Source of the DNA: E44-bin32 sp041573795
GTDB lineage: Bacteria > Chloroflexota > Anaerolineae > Anaerolineales > E44-bin32
DNA: 64,000 bases
Direction of reading: 5' to 3'
Assembly (NCBI GenBank): GCA_041573795.1
Contig: JBFFQB010000002.1
Location: 1-64,000 of the forward strand
This document shows positions 1 through 8,145 of the stretch, one piece after another. Position 1 is the first letter of the stretch. Each line of letters starts with the position of its first letter. Both the position numbers and the translations under genes were made by a program. Below the pieces are notes generated by a model, which did not search any database, was not told the DNA's origin, and saw only the letters and a list, made by a program, of their open reading frames with translations.

Positions 1-861
1 AAAAGTGATCAAAACGGTGAAAATGAGAGCAAGGATGCGGATGCGCTTCAATCAACCATGACCCAGCTACCCGATTTAGCTGCGGGGGATCGCTTAGATA
101 TCCTCGAGTTGTTCCCAGAGCAGCATTTTACCCAACCGCCATCGCGCTTCTCGGATGCATCCCTTATTCGGGCTTTGGAAGAGAACGGCATTGGCCGGCC
201 CTCGACATATGCCCCGATCATCTCAACTTTACGAACACGCGGCTACATCGTCCGAGAAAAAAGAAGCCTGCTCCCCACTGAAATAGGGGAAATCGTGAAT
301 GACCTTCTGGTGGATCACTTCCCGGGAATCGTTGATCCGAATTTCACAGCTGAGATGGAATCGGAATTAGACTCAATCGCCTCCGGTGAACGCAGTTGGG
401 TCGAGGTGATTCGCGAGTTTTATGAGCCATTTTCTACACAGTTGGAAACCGCGCGCGAATCCATGCCCGAGGTCAAAGCTGAGCCCGAGATCCTTGATCG
501 AGAATGCCCTGAATCGGGCCACCCTCTGCAAATCCGCCATGGTCGTTTTGGAAAATTCATTGGATGTACGAACTTTCCTGAATGTCGCTATACTGAGCCC
601 TGGCTCGAGCGTATCGGCGTCACGTGCCCGCTGGATGGTGGCGATATCGTTGAGCGGCGCTCACGACGGGGTCGTATCTTCTATGGTTGTACGAATTATC
701 CGGACTGTGAATTCACTTCATGGAAGCGTCCCTTAAAGCCTGCGTGCCCAAACTGTGGAGGCACGCTGGTGGCCGATAATCGAAAACAAGCCAGCTGTTT
801 AAATTGCGAATCGCAATTTGACCAGGATTCCCTACCTGAAGTTGAGGGTGAGTTGGCATAG
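1..861 (+). CDS. topA: DNA topoisomerase I, C-terminal part (5' truncated by window)
   Basis: The frame is open from base 1, so only the C-terminal ~286 residues of a type IA topoisomerase are present. The central stretch (RPSTYAPIISTL, then LLPTEIGEIVNDLL) is the end of the catalytic core, and the tail carries zinc-ribbon repeats typical of TopA. The first two repeats read CPES...GCTNFPEC and CPLD...GCTNYPDC, so each keeps three cysteines and lacks the second Cys of the usual CPxC. The last repeat (CPNC...CLNC) keeps four. TopA relaxes negative supercoils. The active-site Tyr lies upstream of the window. The family call is secure; metal binding by the first two ribbons is uncertain. Confidence 0.95.
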   Translation, partial: KSDQNGENESKDADALQSTMTQLPDLAAGDRLDILELFPEQHFTQPPSRFSDASLIRALEENGIGRPSTYAPIISTLRTRGYIVREKRSLLPTEIGEIVNDLLVDHFPGIVDPNFTAEMESELDSIASGERSWVEVIREFYEPFSTQLETARESMPEVKAEPEILDRECPESGHPLQIRHGRFGKFIGCTNFPECRYTEPWLERIGVTCPLDGGDIVERRSRRGRIFYGCTNYPDCEFTSWKRPLKPACPNCGGTLVADNRKQASCLNCESQFDQDSLPEVEGELA

Positions 862-963
862 ATCCTGCATCATCTCGATTGCTTGGACTGACGGACCGAT
901 CTAGAATGTGGTCGTTAGCAGTGCAAATTTACTATCCCAACTCGAGCATGGAAGCGAGGGGCT

Positions 964-1983
964 ATGGATGCGATACGCAGTATTACTGAGCGAAAAATCT
1001 TTGTACTCATCATTGGTATAGTTCTGGGCATCTTGGTTGGCGTGCTATATGCCTGGGTCATTCAGCCGGTTGAGTGGGTCGATGGAACACCAGCTGATTT
1101 ACGCCAGGATTTGCGCGTGGATTACCTGCGTATGGCTGTGGATTCATACGCTTCCAACTTGGACGCGGACCTTGCCCTTGAGCGCTATCAGGCTTTAGGG
1201 GAATTTGGCGAAACTACGCTCGATCTGGTTGGAGAATCGCCTGCTGAAGTTGATCCCAGCGCCATTCAGAAGTTCCAGGCCTTATTGGCGGTCGAAGAAC
1301 CGAGCGGAGAAAGCGCTGAGGAAGAGGCTGAATCTGCTTCAGCATCGGGCTCGACGGCATCACGTCTCATCCTCCCTGTATGTGGGGCTACGTTGGGATT
1401 GGGGGCTTTATTGGCTCTTGCCTTACTCATTCGACGTCGGTTGGAGGCAAGGGGAGACAGCCCCGAATTTGAAGAGGTCTTCACGCCATCCGATCAGGAG
1501 ATGCCTGTAGAATCCTTTGCGGCAGCTGAGCCGATGGATATTGCCAGTGAACAAGCGCTGGCGACCTTCAGGACGACATACACGATCGGTGACGATCTGT
1601 ATGATGATTCCTTCAGTATCGAGAGCCCCGCCTCTGGAGATTTCCTCGGTGAATGCGGGGTAGGCATTGCTGAAGCTATCGGTGTTGGTGAGCCAAAGAA
1701 AGTTTCCGCTTTCGAGATCTGGCTATTTGACAAGAATGACATCCAGACGGTAACCAAAATTTTGCTAAGCGGATACTCTTTCAAGGACGAGGAATCACGC
1801 ACGCGCTTGGCCGCTAAAGGAGACCCAATTCCTGCGGAGAGCGGGGGTGTTGTGGTGCTAGACACTGCTTCCTTGCGGGTTGAAGCCCGGATCGTGGACA
1901 TGAACTATGGATCGGGTGCTTTGCCGCAAGAGAGCTTCTTTGAGCGCATGACGATTGAATTGAAAGCTATCGCTAAAGCGTGA
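964..1983 (+). CDS. Conserved membrane protein of unknown function
   Basis: 339 residues, ATG preceded by a GAGGGG Shine-Dalgarno. An N-terminal hydrophobic segment (about residues 12-33) is followed by a ~100-residue extracytoplasmic region, an Ala/Ser/Glu-rich linker, and a second TM (about 137-157) ending in RRR. The C-terminal ~180-residue cytoplasmic domain has a regular alpha/beta look (for example FEIWLFDKNDIQTVTKILLS). I do not recognise the family. It is a single gene between topA and a bidirectional terminator. The two-TM topology with a cytoplasmic tail is inferred from hydropathy only. Confidence 0.75.
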   Translation: MDAIRSITERKIFVLIIGIVLGILVGVLYAWVIQPVEWVDGTPADLRQDLRVDYLRMAVDSYASNLDADLALERYQALGEFGETTLDLVGESPAEVDPSAIQKFQALLAVEEPSGESAEEEAESASASGSTASRLILPVCGATLGLGALLALALLIRRRLEARGDSPEFEEVFTPSDQEMPVESFAAAEPMDIASEQALATFRTTYTIGDDLYDDSFSIESPASGDFLGECGVGIAEAIGVGEPKKVSAFEIWLFDKNDIQTVTKILLSGYSFKDEESRTRLAAKGDPIPAESGGVVVLDTASLRVEARIVDMNYGSGALPQESFFERMTIELKAIAKA

Positions 1984-2002
1984 TTTCCCTCGATGATAAA
2001 CA

Positions 2003-2030
2003 AAAAAGGGCAGGGTTGCCTGCCCTTTTT
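2003..2030. terminator. Bidirectional intrinsic terminator
   Basis: A 12-bp inverted repeat (AAAAAGGGCAGG / CCTGCCCTTTTT) with a GTTG loop lies between the ends of the convergent genes at 1983 and 2051. The A and T runs give U tracts in both directions, so it can end both transcripts. Confidence 0.9.
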
Positions 2031-2050
2031 GATTCCAGGCGCTCGAGATT

Positions 2051-2521
2051 CTAGGTGAGAATCTCGAGGATCTTATACTCAATCTCTCCGGCCGGAGTAC
2101 TGGCAACAGCTTTTTCCCCTTTCTGTTTGCCGAGTAATGCCTTGCCGATCGGGGATTCATTTGAAATCTTACCGTTGCGGGGGTCTGATTCCTTTGCGCC
2201 AACAATCCGGTATTCCAGGGGCTCGCCTTCACCATCAGAAATTCGTACGACACTTCCTAGCTCTATGCGCCCGCTACTGCTCGAGTTCTTTATTAGGATA
2301 GCTGTTCGCAATATTGCTTCAAGTTCCTGTATCTTACCCTCCAGGAAAGCTTGTTCTTCCTTCGTGAATTTATAGTCCGCATTCTCAGATAAGTCACCCA
2401 TAGAGATGGCTTGCCTGAGCCTCTTTGAGAGTTCCGGGCGTTTTACATTCTTAAGATGCTCAAGCTCATTACGCAAGTTTTCGGCACCTTCCGGTGTCAA
2501 ATAGATATCATTTGAAGTCAT
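2051..2521 (-). CDS. greA: Transcription elongation factor GreA
   Basis: 156 residues, the normal GreA length. The N-terminal coiled coil carries the acidic tip GDLSENADY that enters the RNA polymerase secondary channel and stimulates cleavage of backtracked RNA. The C-terminal FKBP-like domain includes GSVVRISDGEG and SPIGKALLGKQKGE. An AGG lies about 9 nt before the ATG. It lies 24 nt downstream of the dGTPase gene on the same strand, so the two may share a transcript. The assignment is firm. Confidence 0.97.
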   Translation of the reverse strand: MTSNDIYLTPEGAENLRNELEHLKNVKRPELSKRLRQAISMGDLSENADYKFTKEEQAFLEGKIQELEAILRTAILIKNSSSSGRIELGSVVRISDGEGEPLEYRIVGAKESDPRNGKISNESPIGKALLGKQKGEKAVASTPAGEIEYKILEILT

Positions 2522-2545
2522 TACGCTTACCTGCTCATACCTTTT

Positions 2546-3697
2546 TTAAGTTGGAATTTGCGGATCGAAGAGTCGGCTATGTTCCGCATGGGCAAATCGA
2601 TCGGTCATGCCTGCAATGTAATCACTGATCGCCCTTGCTTCTCCAATAAGCTCAATTCTTGATTGTACTTCCTCTGGGAGAATTTTAGGCTCGCTAAAGT
2701 AGGCTCGGAACAGATCTTTTAGGATTCTTTCTGCTTTTACCTGCATACGATATACACGATGGTGACGATACATTTTTTCATAGAGAAAGTCTTTTAATTC
2801 TCGATTTTGCCGTGCGAGATCCGCCGAGAATTTGACCACGTTGTGTTCCAGACGCTGTAAATCTTCCACTGATGTAACATTGGATTTTGAAAGATTGGCC
2901 ATCGTGTTTTCCAGGACATCGGAGGCTTCAATCCCGATCAGCCGCCGAATGATTTGATGCCGCTCCAGGTCTGTGCATGCGTCCTTTCGAAGTCCTACAC
3001 TTTCGAGCACTCGTTTCCACAGTTCAAGCTCAGATAGCTGGGCTGGGCTGATCAAGCCAGATCTCAATCCATCATCGAGATCATGGGCGCTGTAGGCGAG
3101 TTCGTCGGCCACATTCGCAATTTGTGCTTCTAAATGACCTCTTTTGTCGGGCTCAAATTCTCTGGCGTCAGCGATGTCATACTCGGTTTCATGCTTGACA
3201 ATACCTTCGCGCACCTCCCAGGTCAGGTTTAAACCCATAAAATCAGGATAGCGCTGCTCCAACTCGGTAACAATGCGGAAGGATTGTCGATTGTGATCAA
3301 AACCGCCATGATCCTCCATGAGCTGGTTTAGCAGGTTTTCGCCTGCATGCCCAAAGGGTGTATGCCCAAGGTCATGGGCCAGGCAAATAGCCTCTACCAG
3401 GTCTTCATTCCCCCCTAAAGCCCGAGCCAGAGTTCTTCCGATCTGGGCTACTTCGAGGGTATGGGTTAACCGGGTGCGATAATAATCCCCTTCTGTGATG
3501 ACGAAGACCTGGGTCTTGTATTCGAGGCGCCGAAACGCAGTTGTGTGAATAATACGATCACGATCGCGCTGAAATACAGTTCTATACTGAGCCTCTTTAT
3601 CAGGGTATTGACGACCGCGTGTATCCTTGCTGCGTAGTCCATAAGGCGCCAAGGTCTGATCTTCGAAGGTTTCCAATTCTTTTCGAGTACGATACAT
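2546..3697 (-). CDS. dgt: Deoxyguanosinetriphosphate triphosphohydrolase-like HD protein
   Basis: 383 residues from the ATG at 3697, which has a GGGAAGG Shine-Dalgarno. The open frame continues upstream to 3964, but that part has no family similarity and would run into the SCP2 gene on the other strand. The HD metal site is clear: H79 in LTHTLEV and H108-D109 in AHDLGHTPFGH. The family hydrolyses dNTPs to the deoxynucleoside and triphosphate. The N-terminal RRLEYKTQVFV is the dGTPase signature. Substrate specificity (dGTP or all dNTPs) cannot be read from sequence. Confidence 0.93.
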   Translation of the reverse strand: MYRTRKELETFEDQTLAPYGLRSKDTRGRQYPDKEAQYRTVFQRDRDRIIHTTAFRRLEYKTQVFVITEGDYYRTRLTHTLEVAQIGRTLARALGGNEDLVEAICLAHDLGHTPFGHAGENLLNQLMEDHGGFDHNRQSFRIVTELEQRYPDFMGLNLTWEVREGIVKHETEYDIADAREFEPDKRGHLEAQIANVADELAYSAHDLDDGLRSGLISPAQLSELELWKRVLESVGLRKDACTDLERHQIIRRLIGIEASDVLENTMANLSKSNVTSVEDLQRLEHNVVKFSADLARQNRELKDFLYEKMYRHHRVYRMQVKAERILKDLFRAYFSEPKILPEEVQSRIELIGEARAISDYIAGMTDRFAHAEHSRLFDPQIPT

Positions 3698-3757
3698 CTT
3701 CCCTTCCCAGCAGGTGTCAGTGTAACCGACGGCGAAGAAGGCTGTCAATGCAGCGCG

Positions 3758-3787
3758 TTGACTAGATGGGGGGGATTGACCGATAAT
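3758..3787 (+). promoter_or_regulatory. Candidate sigma70 promoter for the SCP2-GMC-AOR gene run
   Basis: TTGACT at 3758-3763 and GATAAT at 3782-3787 are separated by 18 nt. They lie about 30 nt before the start codon of the first gene in the run. Confidence 0.5.
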
Positions 3788-3815
3788 CAATCGATAGTCT
3801 GAGCAAGGAGGTCTT

Positions 3816-4238
3816 ATGGCAATTCCTTTCCCCAGTGCTGAATGGCTAGAAGCATTGATTGCAGTCTTGAATAGTGATGAGCGATATGCAAAGGTAGCTA
3901 AGTCATGGGAAGGGGCAATCTTTATCATCATCGATCCTGATGAATCAAGCGGAGGCGATGGCAAAGAATTTGGTATTTACTTAGATCTATGGCATGGAAC
4001 ATGTCGTGGGGGAGAGTATTTCGAAGTATTGCCGGAAAACTTTCCTGACGTTGCTTTCACGCTCAGAACAGGTAACGCCAATATGCGCAAGATCCTACGT
4101 GGTGATCTCGATCCGATGCAGGCAATGCTGACACGTCGCTTGCGTGTGGACGGCAATATGGGGTACATGCTCAGGAATGTACCGACAGTTTTAGATTTTG
4201 TGCGCTGTTGTCGGCTTGTTCCGATGGATACCATCTAA
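3816..4238 (+). CDS. SCP2 sterol-binding domain-like protein
   Basis: 140 residues with an ideal AGGAGG Shine-Dalgarno. Length and pattern fit the SCP-2 fold: an N-terminal helix with Trp, a central beta segment (FGIYLDLWHGTCRGGEY), a region VAFTLRTGNANMRKILRGDLDPMQAMLTRRLRVDGNM, then a C-terminal helix ending near RLVPMD. The segment GDLDPMQAMLTRRLRVDG is typical of prokaryotic SCP2-like proteins that bind lipids or acyl-CoA. It heads a plus-strand run that includes a cholesterol-oxidase-like enzyme, which suggests lipid or isoprenoid substrates; that link is an inference. Confidence 0.75.
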   Translation: MAIPFPSAEWLEALIAVLNSDERYAKVAKSWEGAIFIIIDPDESSGGDGKEFGIYLDLWHGTCRGGEYFEVLPENFPDVAFTLRTGNANMRKILRGDLDPMQAMLTRRLRVDGNMGYMLRNVPTVLDFVRCCRLVPMDTI

Positions 4239-4277
4239 GTTTCTACGATTTTAGACAGCCTTTAGGAGGATGCAAAC

Positions 4278-4562
4278 ATGCCTCAATTCCTGATAGTTCA
4301 TGATGTCAAAGTCTATCCTGAAACTCAGGATGATTGGATTGGGCTATGGCGTAAACTCAGGGAGCGAGCCCACGGGGAGGCTGAGTGGCTCCACAGCTTC
4401 TTCGAACCAAGCACGGGAAAGCTGTACTGCGAGTGGGAAGCCCCCGACGTTGATAGCATACTATCGTGCTTATCTGAAGAAGTCCTTGACCTCGCTCCCG
4501 TTTCTTCTACCAGCGAGGTCGTGTTGTTTGATGTGACCTGGCTAGATAACCAAGAGAGTTGA
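4278..4562 (+). CDS. Small ferredoxin-fold-like protein (DUF4242/SCO4226-like, tentative)
   Basis: 94 residues behind a TTAGGAGG Shine-Dalgarno. The pattern PQFLIVHDVK..., ERAHGEAEWLHSFFEP, TGKLYCEWEAPDVDSI resembles small nickel-binding or dimeric alpha/beta-barrel proteins of the DUF4242/SCO4226 type, in which a strand carrying CxWEAP is typical. I cannot confirm metal binding. It sits 39 nt after the SCP2 gene and 43 nt before the GMC oxidoreductase gene, so it is probably cotranscribed with both. Confidence 0.6.
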   Translation: MPQFLIVHDVKVYPETQDDWIGLWRKLRERAHGEAEWLHSFFEPSTGKLYCEWEAPDVDSILSCLSEEVLDLAPVSSTSEVVLFDVTWLDNQES

Positions 4563-4605
4563 GATCCATCTCTTAATCTCTGGAAAGGTCAACGAGAAAA
4601 ATAAC

Positions 4606-6261
4606 ATGACTCAACAACATCCTACTGAGCAAATCTTCGACTATGTCATCGTAGGCTCGGGATTTGGGGGGAGCGTTTCTGCAATGCGTCTTGCGGAAAA
4701 GGGGTATAAAGTCCTCCTTCTTGAGCGTGGGGCTCGCTTTCAAGATAAAGATTTTCCTAAAAGAGATTGGCAGGTGAGCAAGTTCTTGTGGTTACCGGGG
4801 CTGGGGTTGAAAGGATTGTGGGAGATAACCTTGCTCCCCGATGTGATGGTCTTGCATTGGAGTGGTGTAGGTGGGGGAAGCTTGGGGTTCGCAAATGCCC
4901 TTGTTGAGCCTGATGAGCTTATGTTCGAAAATCCGGCTTGGAGGGACCTGGCGGATTGGCGCAAGCTTCTAAAACCCCATTATGAGATCGCTAAAAGGAT
5001 GCTTGGTCGAAACCTGGTAAAGCACCTGACACCAGCGGATGAAATCTTGCGAACGGTAGCAGAGCAGCTCGATCGCGGGGCTTCCTTTACACCGGTAAAT
5101 GTTGGTGTGTTTCTTGGTGAACCCAGGGTTGAAGTCCCCGATCCATATTTTGATGGAGAGGGACCGCCAAGGGTTGGCTGCATCGAATGTGGTGCCTGCA
5201 TGATCGGATGCCGCTATAACGCCAAAAATACGCTTCCGAAAAACTATCTATATTTTGCAGAAAAATGGGGTGTTGAGATTGTCCCATTTGCTTCGGTGAA
5301 GAATATTGAACCACTCAATGTGAACACTTCCGGTGGCGCCAGGTACAGGATAAGTTACCGGCACTCGACGCGATTATTAAGCAGGCGGTTGGAGGTGCTC
5401 GCGCGCAACGTTATCGTTTCGGCGGGTGTGGTCGGCACCCTTAAATTACTCTTCCACTGCAAAGAGATCGCAAGATCGCTTCCTCGATTGTCGGAGCGGC
5501 TGGGCGATAATGTACGGACCAATAGCGAAGCATTACTTGGTGTCAAAGATCCAAGGCCGGGCAGTAACCATACAGATGGCCTTGCTCTGGCGGCGGTATT
5601 TGAACCCATCAAAGGGACTCATATAGAAACATTCCGCTTACCAGAAGGATCGTCCTTGTTGTACCGAATTCTCACGTTACCCATGATAGATGCGGGTGAG
5701 GATGCAGGATTTTTCCGGAGATTATTGTTGTTAATCGAGCAGATCCTCCGCAAACCGCTTGATTTTCTTCAATCTAAATTTTCACCCGGGTATTGGAATC
5801 ATTTGTTTGGATTGCTCATCATGCAAGCTGATGATAATCAATTGCGCGTTCGCTATGGGCGTCATGTCCGGAGACTCTTTGCTCGTGGGTTGACATCCAG
5901 TCGGGATGTTTCCAGACCTGCGCCTGCGGAGATCGGCATCGGGCATAAAGTCGCGCGAATGGCAGCCGAACAAGTTGGAGGTCATCCTATTGGCAATGTT
6001 GCCGAGGGCTTGTTGAATATGCCTATGACCGCCCATATACTCGGCGGATGTCCGATCGGAGCTGATGCTGAATCGGGGGTTGTCGACATGAGCTTCCAGG
6101 TACATGGATACCCTGGATTGTATGTCGTCGATGGCTCGATTGTCCCGGCAAACCCGGGGCTAAACCCCAGCCTAACCATTACGGCCTTGGCTGAGTATGC
6201 CCTCAGCCAGATACCGCCAAAAGAAGGGCATAGGTTCGAAGGTCGAATGGGGGAGGGTTAA
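4606..6261 (+). CDS. GMC-family oxidoreductase, cholesterol-oxidase (ChoD)-like
   Basis: 551 residues. The N-terminal FAD Rossmann motif is VIVGSGFGGSVSAMRLA (about 14-30), followed by LLLERG. The C-terminal GMC hallmark is TAHILGGCPIG...LYVVDGSIVPANPGLNPSLTI, which carries the catalytic His/Asn. The family oxidises alcohols, including 3-hydroxysteroids. Residues ~197-207 read CIECGACMIGC, a CxxCxxCxxxC arrangement that would suit a 4Fe-4S cluster, next to RYNAKNTLPKNYLY. The gene lies 40 nt before an aldehyde:ferredoxin oxidoreductase, so an alcohol-to-aldehyde-to-acid sequence is possible. The real substrate is unknown. Confidence 0.85.
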   Translation: MTQQHPTEQIFDYVIVGSGFGGSVSAMRLAEKGYKVLLLERGARFQDKDFPKRDWQVSKFLWLPGLGLKGLWEITLLPDVMVLHWSGVGGGSLGFANALVEPDELMFENPAWRDLADWRKLLKPHYEIAKRMLGRNLVKHLTPADEILRTVAEQLDRGASFTPVNVGVFLGEPRVEVPDPYFDGEGPPRVGCIECGACMIGCRYNAKNTLPKNYLYFAEKWGVEIVPFASVKNIEPLNVNTSGGARYRISYRHSTRLLSRRLEVLARNVIVSAGVVGTLKLLFHCKEIARSLPRLSERLGDNVRTNSEALLGVKDPRPGSNHTDGLALAAVFEPIKGTHIETFRLPEGSSLLYRILTLPMIDAGEDAGFFRRLLLLIEQILRKPLDFLQSKFSPGYWNHLFGLLIMQADDNQLRVRYGRHVRRLFARGLTSSRDVSRPAPAEIGIGHKVARMAAEQVGGHPIGNVAEGLLNMPMTAHILGGCPIGADAESGVVDMSFQVHGYPGLYVVDGSIVPANPGLNPSLTITALAEYALSQIPPKEGHRFEGRMGEG

Positions 6262-6301
6262 GTGCCATTGCGTATAGACAGCGTGGAGATAGGGTAGCAT
6301 T

Positions 6302-8125
6302 TTGCGCTATCGTCTTGCACACTACGATCTTACGACGAGTCAGATGGGATGGATCGATGTTCCCGACGATATTTACAGGGCCTACATCGGCGGGGCAGGT
6401 CTGGCGGCGGCTCTGCTCTATGGGCGGCTGACCGCCGATTTAGATCCCCTGCAGCCTGAGGCACCGCTCTTGCTTGCTACCGGACCGCTGACAGGCACGC
6501 GCGGCCCCGCCGTAGGACGATTCACAATTTGTGGGAAATCTCCAGCAACCGGGATCTGGGGAGAATCCAATATTGGTGGATTTGCGGGACCGGAACTTCG
6601 ATCGGCGGGGTTTGACGGGCTCTTGCTAACGGGTAAGGCAGAACACCCTGTTTACTTGTGGATTTCTGATGAGGTGATTGTTGAGCATAACGCGGGGCAT
6701 CTCTGGGGGAAAGCAGACACGTATGAGACCCAGGCAGTAATAAAAAAGGAGTTAGATCAAAGCAGTGTCAAGGTCTTAACCATCGGCTTGGCTGGAGAGC
6801 AAAAACTCCCGTTTGCCTTGATCCTCAGTGACCATGGCCGTGTAGCAGGTCGAACGGGTATGGGAGCCCTCATGGGATCAAAAAACCTGAAGGCCATCGC
6901 CATTCGAGGCAACATGCCAATTCCTATCGCTTCCCCAGAATCATTTAACACCTTGAGAAGCCAGGTAAACCGTGATTTACGTGATGATCTGGTTAGCACG
7001 GGGTTGAGAGATTTCGGCACTTCAAGCGCTAGCGATATTTTCGATTACTTCGGGATGATGCCAAAGCACTATTATTCTTCAGGCAAGCTTGACGGGGTCG
7101 AGAGGATCTCTGGTCCGAGCGTCCGTGAGACGATCCTATCTGGGGTGAGCACTTGCCATGGTTGCGTGATTGCATGTGGGCGGAAAGTAAAGCTACAAGA
7201 TGGTTTTGAGAGGAAAGGACCGGAGTTCGAAACGGCCCTTGGATTTGGACCCAATCTCGGTCTGACAGACATGGAAGCCATCACGCTGATGGGTGAGCGT
7301 TGTGACCAACTAGGCATGGATACGATCTCATTCAGCAATACCCTTGGTTTGGCAGTTTTCTTGTACGAAAAGGGGATCTTGGATCAGGCAGATACAGATG
7401 GAGAAGTACTGGCCTGGGGCCAGGCAGAGATGATATTCAGGATGATCGAAGCGACGGCAAAGCGACAGGGATTCGGCGCACAACTTGCGCTTGGCGCCCG
7501 ACGATTAGCCGCGGAGCATAATGCCTCTCAATTTGCAGCGGAGGTTAAAGGACTCGAGCTCGCCTATCATGATCCGCGCGGTGCGACTGGCGTCGCGCTA
7601 GTATATGCAACTTCACCTCGAGGAGCCTGCCACAACCAGAGCCATTATTATTTGGTTGAAATTGGCCAAACGATCGAAGAGATTGGGGTCGACATGCTTG
7701 AGCGCAGAGATGTTAAAAAGAAGCCAGGTAATGTGGCCCGGCATCAAGATTGGACGACCTTCTTGAATTCCCTGGTGATGTGTATCTTTGCCAATGTACC
7801 GGCTCATGAGACAGTCGATTTATTGAATTATGCTACGGGATGGGATTACTCTCTGGAAGAAGCAGTTGAAGCTGGCGAACGTATCTGGAACACCAAGCGG
7901 ATGCTCAATCACAATCTTGGTTTAACCAAGGAGGATGATCGGTTGAGCCATCATTTATCTAAGCCGCTCAAGGAAGGCGGAAGTGCAGGTTTCAAACTTC
8001 CATTAGCGACCTTGCTGGAGAGTTATTATCACGAAAGAGGTTGGGATGCTACCACTGGGCTCCCTTCAAAGAGAACTCTCAGCCGGCTCGGGTTGAACGA
8101 GTATTTGAAAGCCCTCGTATTTTAG
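6302..8125 (+). CDS. aor: Aldehyde:ferredoxin oxidoreductase (tungsten/molybdenum-bis-pterin)
   Basis: 607 residues from a TTG start, which places the family's N-terminal beta segment correctly. Cluster ligands are visible as C285, C288 and C292 (TCHGCVIACG), with the distant fourth Cys at 494 (LVMCIFA). This spacing closely matches archaeal AOR. Pterin-binding stretches include GRVAGRTGMGALMGSKNLKAI and DPRGATG. The enzyme oxidises aldehydes to carboxylates with ferredoxin and is oxygen sensitive. It follows the GMC alcohol oxidoreductase and precedes NAD(P)HX repair, so it may handle the aldehyde formed by its neighbour; that coupling is inferred. Confidence 0.92.
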   Translation: MRYRLAHYDLTTSQMGWIDVPDDIYRAYIGGAGLAAALLYGRLTADLDPLQPEAPLLLATGPLTGTRGPAVGRFTICGKSPATGIWGESNIGGFAGPELRSAGFDGLLLTGKAEHPVYLWISDEVIVEHNAGHLWGKADTYETQAVIKKELDQSSVKVLTIGLAGEQKLPFALILSDHGRVAGRTGMGALMGSKNLKAIAIRGNMPIPIASPESFNTLRSQVNRDLRDDLVSTGLRDFGTSSASDIFDYFGMMPKHYYSSGKLDGVERISGPSVRETILSGVSTCHGCVIACGRKVKLQDGFERKGPEFETALGFGPNLGLTDMEAITLMGERCDQLGMDTISFSNTLGLAVFLYEKGILDQADTDGEVLAWGQAEMIFRMIEATAKRQGFGAQLALGARRLAAEHNASQFAAEVKGLELAYHDPRGATGVALVYATSPRGACHNQSHYYLVEIGQTIEEIGVDMLERRDVKKKPGNVARHQDWTTFLNSLVMCIFANVPAHETVDLLNYATGWDYSLEEAVEAGERIWNTKRMLNHNLGLTKEDDRLSHHLSKPLKEGGSAGFKLPLATLLESYYHERGWDATTGLPSKRTLSRLGLNEYLKALVF

Positions 8126-8145
8126 GTAAGTGGAGGAGATTGCTC

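Noticed and set aside
3698..3964. N-terminal extension of the dGTPase
   Set aside because: It lies antisense to the SCP2 gene, lacks similarity, and ATG 3697 has GGGAAGG upstream.
8041..8145. Longer N-terminus of the NAD(P)HX repair enzyme
   Set aside because: It overlaps the aor 3' end in another frame, has no family similarity, and GTG 8146 has a very good Shine-Dalgarno.
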